Below, in pieces: positions 33,997-42,063 of a stretch of DNA of 52,161 nt (the stretch's first letter is position 1; every line of letters begins with the position of its first letter). The translations under genes were made by a program, and so were the position numbers. Source of the DNA: Flavobacteriaceae bacterium (GTDB lineage Bacteria > Bacteroidota > Bacteroidia > Flavobacteriales > Flavobacteriaceae); NCBI GenBank assembly GCA_029248185.1, contig JAQWJV010000035.1, positions 1 to 52,161 of the forward strand. The letters are read 5' to 3'. The notes beneath the pieces are model-generated. The model made no database searches and was not told where the DNA came from. It saw only the letters and a program-made list of their open reading frames with translations.

Positions 33997-35862
33997 ATGG
34001 AAAAACAAACCACCTATACCGAAGATAATATTCGTTCCCTCGACTGGAAGGAACATATCCGCATGCGCCCTGGGATGTACATCGGAAAATTAGGGGACGG
34101 TTCTTCTCCAGACGATGGAATCTATATACTCTTGAAAGAAGTTTTGGACAACTGTATAGATGAATTTGTCATGGGAGCAGGGAAAACGATTGAAATTACC
34201 ATCAAAGAGAATCAAGTCACTGTTCGAGATTTTGGACGTGGAATTCCCTTGGGCAAAGTGGTGGATGTCGTATCAAAAATGAATACAGGTGGTAAATACG
34301 ATTCCAGAGCGTTTAAAAAATCAGTAGGATTAAACGGAGTGGGTACTAAAGCTGTAAATGCACTTTCATCTTCTTTTGTAGTGCAGTCCAATCGTGATAA
34401 ACAATCCAAAACAGCTTCTTTTGAATTTGGCGATTTAAGCTTGGATAGTCCTGTAGAGGAAAGCTCCAGAAGACGAGGAACAAAGGTAGTCTTTGTACCA
34501 GATGTTACCATCTTTAAAAATTATAAATACCGTTTGGAATATGTAGAGCGCATGATTAAATATTATGTATATCTCAATCCAGGCCTCACCATTGATCTCA
34601 ATGGAGTAAAGTTTTTTTCTGAGAACGGTTTAAAAGACTTGTTGACAGATCAGACCAACGAAAGTGATCTTTCCTATCCCATTATACACTTAAAAGGAGA
34701 GGACATAGAAGTTGCACTCACCCATAGTAAAACACAATACAGTGAAGAATATCATTCCTTTGTAAACGGTCAGCATACCACACAAGGGGGAACCCACCAA
34801 GCGGCTTTTCGTGAGGGATTAGTCAAAACAGTTCGGGATCATTTCGGCAAAAACTATGAGGCTTCTGATATTAGGAAATCAATTATTTCTGCGGTAAGTA
34901 TTAAAGTGATGGAACCCGTTTTTGAATCGCAAACAAAAACCAAGTTAGGATCAACCGAGATGGGAGAGAAAATGCCTTCCGTTCGGAGTTATATTGTCGA
35001 TTTCTTGAGTACCCAATTGGATAACTTTCTGCACAAAAACACCGATGTAGCTGATGCGATACAGCGAAAAATCATTCAGGCAGAACGCGAACGGAAAGAT
35101 TTGTCAGGTATCCGAAAACTAGCAAGGGAACGAGCAAAAAAAGCAAGCTTGCACAATAAGAAATTAAGAGATTGTCGCGTGCATCTACCCGATCTTAAAA
35201 AAGACCGTCGTTTGGATTCTACCTTGTTCATTACCGAGGGTGATTCAGCAAGCGGTTCGATCACTAAATCACGTGATGTCAATACCCAAGCGGTATTTAG
35301 CCTTAGAGGAAAGCCTTTGAATAGCTATGGGATGTCCAAGAAAATCGTGTATGAAAATGAAGAATTCAACTTGTTACAGGCAGCCCTCAATATTGAAGAT
35401 AGCCTAGAGGATTTACGTTATAATAATATTGTAATTGCTACCGATGCAGATGTTGATGGTATGCACATACGCTTGTTATTAATCACTTTTTTCCTTCAAT
35501 TCTTTCCCGAATTGATCAAAGAGGGACATTTGTATATATTACAAACGCCCCTTTTTAGAGTTCGAGATAAAAAGCAAACCTTCTACTGTTACAGCGAGCA
35601 AGAGCGCAGAGAAGCAATAGAAAAACTTAGCGGTAAGCCTGAAATCACACGATTCAAGGGCTTGGGGGAAATATCTCCAGATGAATTTAAGTTTTTTATC
35701 GGGGAAGATATTCGATTGGATCCCGTGATGATGGACAAAACCACAACCACAGAACAATTGTTGGAATTTTATATGGGTAAAAACACTCCGGATCGCCAGA
35801 AATTCATCATCGAAAACCTCAAAGTTGAATTGGATGTTGTAGAGCAGAAAATGGAGGCTTAA
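33997..35862 (+). CDS. parE: DNA topoisomerase IV subunit B
   Basis: ParE is the ATPase subunit of topoisomerase IV, which unlinks daughter chromosomes. The 621-residue protein has the GHKL ATPase site ([40 protein letters not shown]), the QTKTKLGS segment and the TOPRIM domain with [13 protein letters not shown] and [22 protein letters not shown], not EGDSAGGS, is typical for ParE versus GyrB in this phylum. ATG 33997 is used. A near-consensus -7 box (TAGCCTTG, 33983-33990) ends 7 bases upstream. parC follows after 102 bases. Confidence 0.96.
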   Translation: MEKQTTYTEDNIRSLDWKEHIRMRPGMYIGKLGDGSSPDDGIYILLKEVLDNCIDEFVMGAGKTIEITIKENQVTVRDFGRGIPLGKVVDVVSKMNTGGKYDSRAFKKSVGLNGVGTKAVNALSSSFVVQSNRDKQSKTASFEFGDLSLDSPVEESSRRRGTKVVFVPDVTIFKNYKYRLEYVERMIKYYVYLNPGLTIDLNGVKFFSENGLKDLLTDQTNESDLSYPIIHLKGEDIEVALTHSKTQYSEEYHSFVNGQHTTQGGTHQAAFREGLVKTVRDHFGKNYEASDIRKSIISAVSIKVMEPVFESQTKTKLGSTEMGEKMPSVRSYIVDFLSTQLDNFLHKNTDVADAIQRKIIQAERERKDLSGIRKLARERAKKASLHNKKLRDCRVHLPDLKKDRRLDSTLFITEGDSASGSITKSRDVNTQAVFSLRGKPLNSYGMSKKIVYENEEFNLLQAALNIEDSLEDLRYNNIVIATDADVDGMHIRLLLITFFLQFFPELIKEGHLYILQTPLFRVRDKKQTFYCYSEQERREAIEKLSGKPEITRFKGLGEISPDEFKFFIGEDIRLDPVMMDKTTTTEQLLEFYMGKNTPDRQKFIIENLKVELDVVEQKMEA

Positions 35863-35964
35863 TCCAACAACTTTTCTGAAATATACTTCTCAACTGTAAT
35901 TTGTTAATTTCTTCAAGAGGATTTGGGCTTAATTCTTGAACTGTTGTAGTAATTTAGCAGCTCT
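35863..35964 (+). other. Gap between parE and parC with an inverted repeat
   Basis: The 102-base gap holds TTCAAGA at 35912-35918 and TCTTGAA at 35934-35940 (a 7-base inverted repeat with a 15-base spacer), and a near-consensus -7 box TAATTTAG at 35950-35957 that ends 8 bases before the parC ATG. parC therefore probably has its own promoter. The repeat has no T-run and is not a clear terminator. Confidence 0.35.
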
Positions 35965-38565
35965 ATGGACGAAATCAATGATCAAACGTTTCCTGAAGAT
36001 GCCTCCAACGATTCCTTGGTTAAGGTTACGGGCATGTATAAAGATTGGTTTCTAGATTACGCTTCTTATGTAATCTTAGAGCGTGCCGTTCCTGCAATTG
36101 AAGATGGACTAAAGCCTGTGCAAAGGCGGATTCTTCACTCCATGAAGGATTTAGATGACGGACGTTACAACAAAGTTGCCAATATAGTGGGACACACCAT
36201 GCAGTATCATCCTCATGGCGATGCGAGTATTGCAGATGCCATGGTACAGGTTGGGCAAAAAGAATTGCTGATTGACATGCAAGGAAACTGGGGGAATATT
36301 CTCACAGGAGATAGTGCTGCAGCCTCACGATATATTGAAGCACGACTATCAAAATTTGCTCTTGAAGTTGTTTTCAGTCCAAAAGTTACCGACTGGCAAC
36401 TCTCCTATGATGGAAGAAAAAAGGAGCCGATTCATTTACCCGTTAAGTTTCCTTTACTATTGGCCCAGGGAGCTGAAGGAATTGCAGTGGGTCTTTCTAC
36501 TAAAATACTGCCTCATAACTTTAATGAGCTTTTACAAGCTAGTGTTCAGCATTTAAAAGGAAAAAAAGTAAGTGTATATCCTGATTTTCAAACCGGAGGG
36601 ATCATTGATGTTCAAAACTATAATGACGGGCTGAGAGGAGGAAAAGTTCGTGTTAGAGCCAAGATTTCACAGCTGGATAAAAATACTTTGGTGATCAATG
36701 AAATCCCATTCAGCACAAATACTTCTAGTTTGATCGATAGTATTTTGAAAGCCAACGAAAAGGGAAAGATAAAAATCAAAAAAATTGAAGACAACACCTC
36801 TTCTGAAGTGGAGATCTTAGTTCACTTACCCAACGATATCTCTCCAGACAAAACGATAGATGCACTTTATGCCTTCACTGCATGTGAAACTTCAATTTCA
36901 CCTTTGGGATGTTTAATTATAGATAATAAGCCCCATTTCATGGGAGTGAGTGAAATGTTGAAAATCTCAACAGATCACACGGTTCAGTTATTAAAACTTG
37001 AGCTAGAAGTTCAATTACGAGAGCTTGAAAATCAATGGCATTATGCTTCTTTGGAGCGAATTTTTATTGAAAATAAAATATATCGCGACATTGAAGAAGC
37101 TTCCACTTGGGAAGAGGTGATAGCGTTTATTGACAAAGGATTAAAGCCGCATATTGGTCATCTGAAGCGCACCGTTGTTGAGGAAGATATTGTAAGACTC
37201 ACAGAAATCCGAATTAAACGAATTTCAAAATTTGATTTAGATAAGGCACAGCAAAAAATTGAAGCCCTTGAAGGAGATATTGCTGAAGTGAAAAATAATT
37301 TGGCTCACCTCATTGATTATGCAATTCGATATTTTACACATTTAAAGAAAACATACGGGGGAGATAAAGAGCGAAAGTCAGAGATTCGAATTTTTGATGA
37401 TGTGGATGCCAAAAAGGTAGTGGTTCGAAATCAAAAATTGTACATGAACCGAGAAGAAGGTTTTATCGGTACTTCTTTAAAGAAAGATGAGTTTGTATGT
37501 GACTGTTCCGATATTGATGATGTTATTGTCTTTACCCAAGAGGGAAAGATGCAGGTAGTGAAGGTAGATAGCAAGGTTTTTATTGGTAAAAGCATCATTC
37601 ATGCGGCAGTATTTAAGAAGAAAGATACACGAACCATTTACAATATGTTATATCGTGATGGAAAAGGGGGGACTTCTTTCATTAAGCGCTTTGCAGTTAC
37701 CGGAGTTACCCGAGACAGAGAATATGATTTAACCCAAGGAAAGCCAAACTCTGAGGTGCTTTATTTTTCAGCAAACTCTAATGGAGAGGCAGAAATAATC
37801 TCAATTTTGTTGCGAAATACAGGGAGTATTAAAAAATTAAAATGGGATCTAGACTTTGCTGATTTAAAAATCAAAGGACGTGCCTCCCGTGGAAATACGG
37901 TCACAAAGTACCCCGTTCGAAAAGTAGAACTTAAGGAAAAGGGAGTTTCTACCCTCAAGCCTCGTAAAATATGGTTTGATGAAACCATTCGAAGATTAAA
38001 CCTGGAAGGAAGAGGGACACTTTTAGGTGCTTTTAAAGGAGAAGATAAATTACTTATTGCCACTCAACAAGGGACATTGCGCGTAGTTGCTCCTGAATTG
38101 AGCCTTCACTTTGATGAAACGGTGATTCATTTAGAACAATGGATTCCTAAAAAACCCATCACCGCAGTCTATTTTGATGCTGAAAAAGAGCGTTATTTTA
38201 TTAAACGCTTTTTAATTGAAAGTGTTGATAAAGAGGATAGCTTCATAAAGGAAGACAGCACCCTTCTCTATGTTGGATTTGACTGGCTTCCAATTTTAGA
38301 AGTCCATTTTGAAAAACCAAGAGGGAAAGAGCAACCAGAAAGTTTGCTAATCAATGCAAATGAATTCATTGCTGTCAAAGGGTATAAGGCCCTTGGAAAT
38401 CAATTGACGAACAAGAAAGTTAAAGCGGTTGAACTTAAAGAAGCCCTCCCGTACGAAATGCCAAAAGAAGAAGCAATTCAAGACATTGAAGTAGAGCTTG
38501 ATGAAGAAGAATCAGACCCTGAAGCAAAAAAAGGGGATGATTCTCAAATCACCCTAGATTTTTAA
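35965..38565 (+). CDS. parC: DNA topoisomerase IV subunit A
   Basis: ParC is the DNA-cleaving subunit of topoisomerase IV. The 866 residues show the winged-helix/tower start (SYVILERAVPAIEDGLKPVQ), the DNA gate HPHGDASIADAM (82-93) and the catalytic tyrosine Y123 in SAAASRYIEARLS. The C-terminal half forms a degenerate beta-pinwheel without a GyrA box, and the tail is acidic (DIEVELDEEESDPEAKKGDD). The residue that corresponds to the quinolone-contact serine of E. coli ParC/GyrA is alanine (A87). The stop overlaps the terC stop by 4 bases. Confidence 0.95.
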   Translation: MDEINDQTFPEDASNDSLVKVTGMYKDWFLDYASYVILERAVPAIEDGLKPVQRRILHSMKDLDDGRYNKVANIVGHTMQYHPHGDASIADAMVQVGQKELLIDMQGNWGNILTGDSAAASRYIEARLSKFALEVVFSPKVTDWQLSYDGRKKEPIHLPVKFPLLLAQGAEGIAVGLSTKILPHNFNELLQASVQHLKGKKVSVYPDFQTGGIIDVQNYNDGLRGGKVRVRAKISQLDKNTLVINEIPFSTNTSSLIDSILKANEKGKIKIKKIEDNTSSEVEILVHLPNDISPDKTIDALYAFTACETSISPLGCLIIDNKPHFMGVSEMLKISTDHTVQLLKLELEVQLRELENQWHYASLERIFIENKIYRDIEEASTWEEVIAFIDKGLKPHIGHLKRTVVEEDIVRLTEIRIKRISKFDLDKAQQKIEALEGDIAEVKNNLAHLIDYAIRYFTHLKKTYGGDKERKSEIRIFDDVDAKKVVVRNQKLYMNREEGFIGTSLKKDEFVCDCSDIDDVIVFTQEGKMQVVKVDSKVFIGKSIIHAAVFKKKDTRTIYNMLYRDGKGGTSFIKRFAVTGVTRDREYDLTQGKPNSEVLYFSANSNGEAEIISILLRNTGSIKKLKWDLDFADLKIKGRASRGNTVTKYPVRKVELKEKGVSTLKPRKIWFDETIRRLNLEGRGTLLGAFKGEDKLLIATQQGTLRVVAPELSLHFDETVIHLEQWIPKKPITAVYFDAEKERYFIKRFLIESVDKEDSFIKEDSTLLYVGFDWLPILEVHFEKPRGKEQPESLLINANEFIAVKGYKALGNQLTNKKVKAVELKEALPYEMPKEEAIQDIEVELDEEESDPEAKKGDDSQITLDF

Positions 38566-39326
38566 TTTCCCTTTCCTTTTCTGATTCGCATATTTAACAC
38601 TTCAATTCCCAGTGAGAAAGCGATTGCAAAATATAGATATCCCTTGGGGATTGTTGAGATGGCAGATCCCAAAATCACTGTTTCCGAAAGACTTGCCGCC
38701 TCCGTCAACAACATAAAACCAATTAACAAAAGAAAAGAAAGCCCTAATATCTGTAAGGATGGGTGTTTATTGACAAAACGACTTATTGGATCCGCAAAAC
38801 CGATCATGATTGTGATTGATATCACTACTGCTGCAATCATAATCCATAGGGCATAGGGAATACCATTTGTCATACCCACTGCGGTCAAGATCGAGTCAAA
38901 TGAAAAGACAATATCAATTAAAACAATTTGGAATAAGGCTCTAGAAAAAGAGAAAGAAGGTGTTTTTTCTGAATTATTTTCTTCTAAATCGCCTTCAACT
39001 TTGTCAAAAATCTCATGGGTACTTTTATAAATCAAAAATAATCCTCCAGCTAATAAAATCAGAGTTTGAACTGAAATATTAGAAGAAAAATAATCTGTAT
39101 CAAATTGAATCCATGTGGTTTGCATCTTGGTTAGGGAGTTCACTCCCAAAAGCAACAATATTCGCATCCCCATTGCAGATAGCAAACCTATTCGCATTAA
39201 TTTTTTCCTTTGTTCTACAGGAAATCGTCCTGCTAAAATTGAAATAAAAATGATGTTGTCAACACCTAAAACGACTTCTAAAAAGGTAAGTGTCAAAAAA
39301 GCGACAATTAAATCTGGGGTAATCAT
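38562..39326 (-). CDS. TerC family integral membrane protein
   Basis: The 254-residue protein fits TerC (PF03741): about seven helices with the acidic motifs FLEVVLGVDNIIFISILAGR (near residues 15-34) and IDIVFSFDSILTAVGM. These conserved Asp/Glu residues are thought to bind metal ions; bacterial relatives are linked to Mn2+ export and to tellurite resistance. It lies 3 bases after a lipoprotein gene and is the last gene of a unit that begins with the XRE regulator gene. Confidence 0.9.
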   Translation of the reverse strand: MITPDLIVAFLTLTFLEVVLGVDNIIFISILAGRFPVEQRKKLMRIGLLSAMGMRILLLLGVNSLTKMQTTWIQFDTDYFSSNISVQTLILLAGGLFLIYKSTHEIFDKVEGDLEENNSEKTPSFSFSRALFQIVLIDIVFSFDSILTAVGMTNGIPYALWIMIAAVVISITIMIGFADPISRFVNKHPSLQILGLSFLLLIGFMLLTEAASLSETVILGSAISTIPKGYLYFAIAFSLGIEVLNMRIRKGKGN

Positions 39327-39329
39327 AGA

Positions 39330-39701
39330 TTATTTTATTTTCTGGATGGTACCGCACTGTTTGTTGGCATTGTCTCCAACAAGAGAATATTCGAAGGTGT
39401 AAGAATTTTCTTTTGTGCTTAAAATTTTAATTTGGATGGGACGCTTATCCTGGTTCGAACTGGGGTTTAGTTTTGTGAGTATACATTCACAATCATTCAC
39501 CCATCGAATACTTGCCGTGTCCGTAACTCCTTCATAAACCTCTATTTCAAACTGGGCAGATCGCTGAAATACTGAACGTGTCATCTTACCATTGATGATT
39601 TGAGAAAATTCAAAAGTACCTTCGTGAAAGGGAATACAATCTCGCTCAACTGAATAGCACGAAATAAAAAGAAAACTAAGGAATAGGAGGTATCGCTTCA
39701 T
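39330..39701 (-). CDS. Putative lipoprotein
   Basis: I do not recognise the family of this 123-residue protein. The N-terminus MKRYLLFLSFLFISC has a signal peptide and a possible lipobox with C15. The mature part has a likely small beta-sandwich pattern and further cysteines (DCECILTK and QCGTIQKIK near the end) that could form disulfides. ATG 39701 is used; an in-frame start 9 bases upstream is less fitting. It lies 3 bases before terC and 14 bases after the XRE gene. Confidence 0.6.
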   Translation of the reverse strand: MKRYLLFLSFLFISCYSVERDCIPFHEGTFEFSQIINGKMTRSVFQRSAQFEIEVYEGVTDTASIRWVNDCECILTKLNPSSNQDKRPIQIKILSTKENSYTFEYSLVGDNANKQCGTIQKIK

Positions 39702-39715
39702 GAGGAGCAAAAATA

Positions 39716-40120
39716 CTAAGTTTTGGGAAAAAAAGTGCGAAAACTTCCATCCTTATATATTTGAATGATTTGCGCCACTTTTTCAGCCTCTAAATTAGTT
39801 TGACTCAGAGAGGATTTTGCTGCATTATCTTCCTTTTGTTTGTTACTGAATAAATCAGTCTGTGCGACTTCAGTTTGTTCTTCGGTTAGAGTAGGGGGTG
39901 ATGTTTTTTCTCCTCCTAAAATAAGCCAGTTTAAATTTGCCTCTTCAAAATGCTCGTGAATTTTAAGCATGAATTCTAAACTAGGCTTGTTTCGTTTGGA
40001 TATAATATGGGAAACAGAAGAACGTTGTACCCCTATTTTTTCTGCAAAAGCAGTGGCATTAAGTTGATTGTTTTCCATCAAAATTTCGAGTCGTTCGAGA
40101 AAGGCTTCTGTGTTTAACAT
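39716..40120 (-). CDS. XRE family helix-turn-helix regulator
   Basis: The 134-residue protein has an N-terminal HTH_3 domain (about 8-66): FLERLEILMENNQLNATAFA, EKIGVQRSSVSHIISKRNKP and NLNWLILGGE. A Ser/Gln/Glu-rich linker and a short helix plus IQIYKDGSFRTFFPKT end follow. It is read divergently from the M14 carboxypeptidase gene. Its own -7 box (40145-40152) overlaps a TACAnnTGTA palindrome, of which three more copies precede the carboxypeptidase gene. This suggests autoregulation and control of both directions. Confidence 0.86.
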   Translation of the reverse strand: MLNTEAFLERLEILMENNQLNATAFAEKIGVQRSSVSHIISKRNKPSLEFMLKIHEHFEEANLNWLILGGEKTSPPTLTEEQTEVAQTDLFSNKQKEDNAAKSSLSQTNLEAEKVAQIIQIYKDGSFRTFFPKT

Positions 40121-40144
40121 TGTAAATTATTTTGGATTGCAATT

Positions 40145-40152
40145 CAAATATA
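40145..40152 (-). promoter_or_regulatory. -7 box TATATTTG of the XRE gene
   Basis: A perfect match on the minus strand, 25 bases before ATG 40120. Its upstream end shares two bases with the palindrome at 40151-40160, so a protein bound there would block the promoter. Confidence 0.55.
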
Positions 40153-40160
40153 CAACTGTA
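40151..40160. promoter_or_regulatory. Candidate XRE operator 1 (TACAACTGTA)
   Basis: A TACA-N2-TGTA palindrome next to the XRE -7 box. Three further copies lie in the same divergent gap. Confidence 0.5.
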
Positions 40161-40314
40161 AATTGAATAAAACAAGCACATATAAAGTAGAGTAAAACTT
40201 TAATTAATTAATGTAAAGCACTGATAATATGAAATTTAATTTTTTAATGTCAAAAGTATTTTACAAATGTTACAAATAGTAGACTTAAGACCCATCAAAG
40301 CGAAATAAAATGAA

Positions 40315-40324
40315 TACAATTGTA
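40315..40324. promoter_or_regulatory. Candidate XRE operator 2 (TACAATTGTA)
   Basis: A perfect 10-base palindrome with the TACA-N2-TGTA pattern, 51 bases before the carboxypeptidase start. Its start is 13 bases from that of the next copy. Confidence 0.5.
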
Positions 40325-40327
40325 AAA

Positions 40328-40337
40328 TACATTTGTA
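40328..40337. promoter_or_regulatory. Candidate XRE operator 3 (TACATTTGTA)
   Basis: This copy and the one at 40352 are identical. They sit inside a larger imperfect inverted repeat whose outer parts are AAAATACA (40324-40331) and TGTATTTT (40358-40365) and whose inner parts are GTAAAC (40335-40340) and GTTTAC (40349-40354). Confidence 0.5.
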
Positions 40338-40351
40338 AACAAACAGATGTT

Positions 40352-40361
40352 TACATTTGTA
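40352..40361. promoter_or_regulatory. Candidate XRE operator 4 (TACATTTGTA) overlapping a -7 box
   Basis: The first eight bases, TACATTTG (40352-40359), are a perfect TAnnTTTG box, placed 15 bases before the ATG at 40375 of the M14 carboxypeptidase gene. A regulator bound to the palindrome would cover the promoter. Confidence 0.5.
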
Positions 40362-40374
40362 TTTTATTTGAATC

Positions 40375-41460
40375 ATGACCACGCAACGCTATTTACCGCC
40401 AAGTGCTTTGAATCCATTTTTGGAAGGTTTGCCTCAAACCGTTTCCAAGAGAATTATTGGAAAATCAGTTAAAGGTTTGCCCATTCACCTTTTAACGATT
40501 GGAACCGGAAATACTAAAATATTGATGTGGTCTCAGATGCATGGAAACGAAAGCACTACTACAAGAGCCTTGTTGGACTTAATTCCTTGGTTTTTAAAAT
40601 TATCCCAAGCGCAACTACAAAAGACCTTTACTTTGAGTATCATTTTACAACTCAATCCAGACGGTGCCAAAGCCTACACGCGTTTAAATGCTAATGATGT
40701 TGATTTAAACCGTGATGCAATTGATCTTACTCAACCCGAAAGTTTAGCCTTACAGGATTTATATCAAGAGGTAAATCCTGACTATTGTTTAAACCTGCAT
40801 GGTCAGCGGACTATATTCTCAGCTGGAAAAATGGGAAAAACAGCTAGTTTATCTTTTTTAGCACCCTCTGCAAATTTGGAGCGAACCCTTACTCCGTCTC
40901 GAGCGAAAGCTATGCAGCTAATTGTGGCCTTAAAAAGAGCTATAGAAAAGGAGCTTCCCGAACAAATAGGACGTTATGACGATGCGTTTAATCCCAATTG
41001 TGTTGGGGATAAATTTACCCAAATGGGCACGCCGACTATACTTTTTGAAGCGGGACATGTACCTAACGATTATCAACGCGAAATAACGAGAAAATATATA
41101 TTCGAAAGTTACAAAACCCTTTTGAACACCCTCTTTTCCAATGACTTTGAGCACACTACCAATGAATATTTTGACATTCCTGAAAATGCCAAGGACTGTG
41201 TTGATTTGATTGTTTCTGGAGTTACTATAAGAAACAATAATGAAAGTCTTGTCAATCAACAATTAGCCATACAATACGAGGAAAAGCTTGAGGGAGATGC
41301 GGTAGTGTTCCTTCCTGTGATGCAATTCTTTGCAACTCAACTCCCTCTGAAAGCGCACAAAAGTATTACACTTCCTGGGGAATTAAAAAACAAAGAAATC
41401 TCTTTTGAGAAAGGTGAAATTATTCAAAATGAAGATTTTGAACGATTATTATCAATATAA
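40375..41460 (+). CDS. M14 family zinc carboxypeptidase
   Basis: The 361-residue protein has the zinc site HGNES (in WSQMHGNESTTTRALLDL) and the third ligand in YCLNLHGQRTIF, the N-P-D-G motif (ILQLNPDGAKAYTRLNA), DLNRDA and the catalytic glutamate in TILFEAGHVP. There is no signal peptide, so it is probably cytoplasmic. Members cut C-terminal residues from peptides or peptidoglycan fragments. It is divergent from the XRE regulator gene, and its promoter overlaps the candidate operator at 40352. Confidence 0.86.
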   Translation: MTTQRYLPPSALNPFLEGLPQTVSKRIIGKSVKGLPIHLLTIGTGNTKILMWSQMHGNESTTTRALLDLIPWFLKLSQAQLQKTFTLSIILQLNPDGAKAYTRLNANDVDLNRDAIDLTQPESLALQDLYQEVNPDYCLNLHGQRTIFSAGKMGKTASLSFLAPSANLERTLTPSRAKAMQLIVALKRAIEKELPEQIGRYDDAFNPNCVGDKFTQMGTPTILFEAGHVPNDYQREITRKYIFESYKTLLNTLFSNDFEHTTNEYFDIPENAKDCVDLIVSGVTIRNNNESLVNQQLAIQYEEKLEGDAVVFLPVMQFFATQLPLKAHKSITLPGELKNKEISFEKGEIIQNEDFERLLSI

Positions 41461-41547
41461 TCTTTCAATTTGCGTATTTCTATGAATTATTATCTGTAAA
41501 ACTTAAATTTACTTATAAATTCCACAATAAAATCAATTAAAACCTGC

Positions 41548-41555
41548 TATATTTG
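41548..41555 (+). promoter_or_regulatory. -7 box TATATTTG of the Lrp-ppc unit
   Basis: A perfect match 16 bases before ATG 41572. The predicted leader is about 12 bases. Confidence 0.5.
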
Positions 41556-41571
41556 CCAAAAAAATAATAGC

Positions 41572-42051
41572 ATGAGTAAAGTTGCTTTGGATGAGGTTGA
41601 TCATCAAATACTTGATATTTTAATTGACAATACACGTATTCCTTTTACTGACATTTCAAAACGGTTGTTAATTTCCGCAGGGACTGTGCATGTTCGGGTA
41701 AAAAAAATGGAAGAATCAGGAATCATTAAGGGATCTTCGTTGAACTTGGATTATGTAAAGTTGGGTTATTCTTTTATTGCTTACGTGGGTGTTTTTCTTG
41801 AAAAAACCAACACGATTAACGAGGTTCTAAAGGAGCTTAATGCGATTCCATTCATCACCGTTGCGCACATCACTACTGGAAAATTCAATATTTTTTGTAA
41901 GGTTAGGGCCCGTGATACGCATCATGCTAAAGACATTATTTTTAGTATCGATGATGTTGCAGGGGTCTCCAGAACGGAAACCATGATTTCAATGGAAGAG
42001 AGTATCAATGATAAAAAACGTCTTATGCACCATATTTTCACAGAATTATAA
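41572..42051 (+). CDS. Lrp/AsnC family transcriptional regulator
   Basis: The 159-residue protein has an N-terminal HTH (VDHQILDILIDNTRIPFTDI, then LLISAGTVHVRVKKMEESGI) and a C-terminal ligand-binding RAM domain with AHITTGKFNIFCKVRARD. Such regulators sense amino acids and control their metabolism. It lies 12 bases before ppc, so control of anaplerotic carbon flow toward aspartate-family amino acids is plausible, but this is inference. Confidence 0.92.
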   Translation: MSKVALDEVDHQILDILIDNTRIPFTDISKRLLISAGTVHVRVKKMEESGIIKGSSLNLDYVKLGYSFIAYVGVFLEKTNTINEVLKELNAIPFITVAHITTGKFNIFCKVRARDTHHAKDIIFSIDDVAGVSRTETMISMEESINDKKRLMHHIFTEL

Positions 42052-42063
42052 AAATAAAAATTA

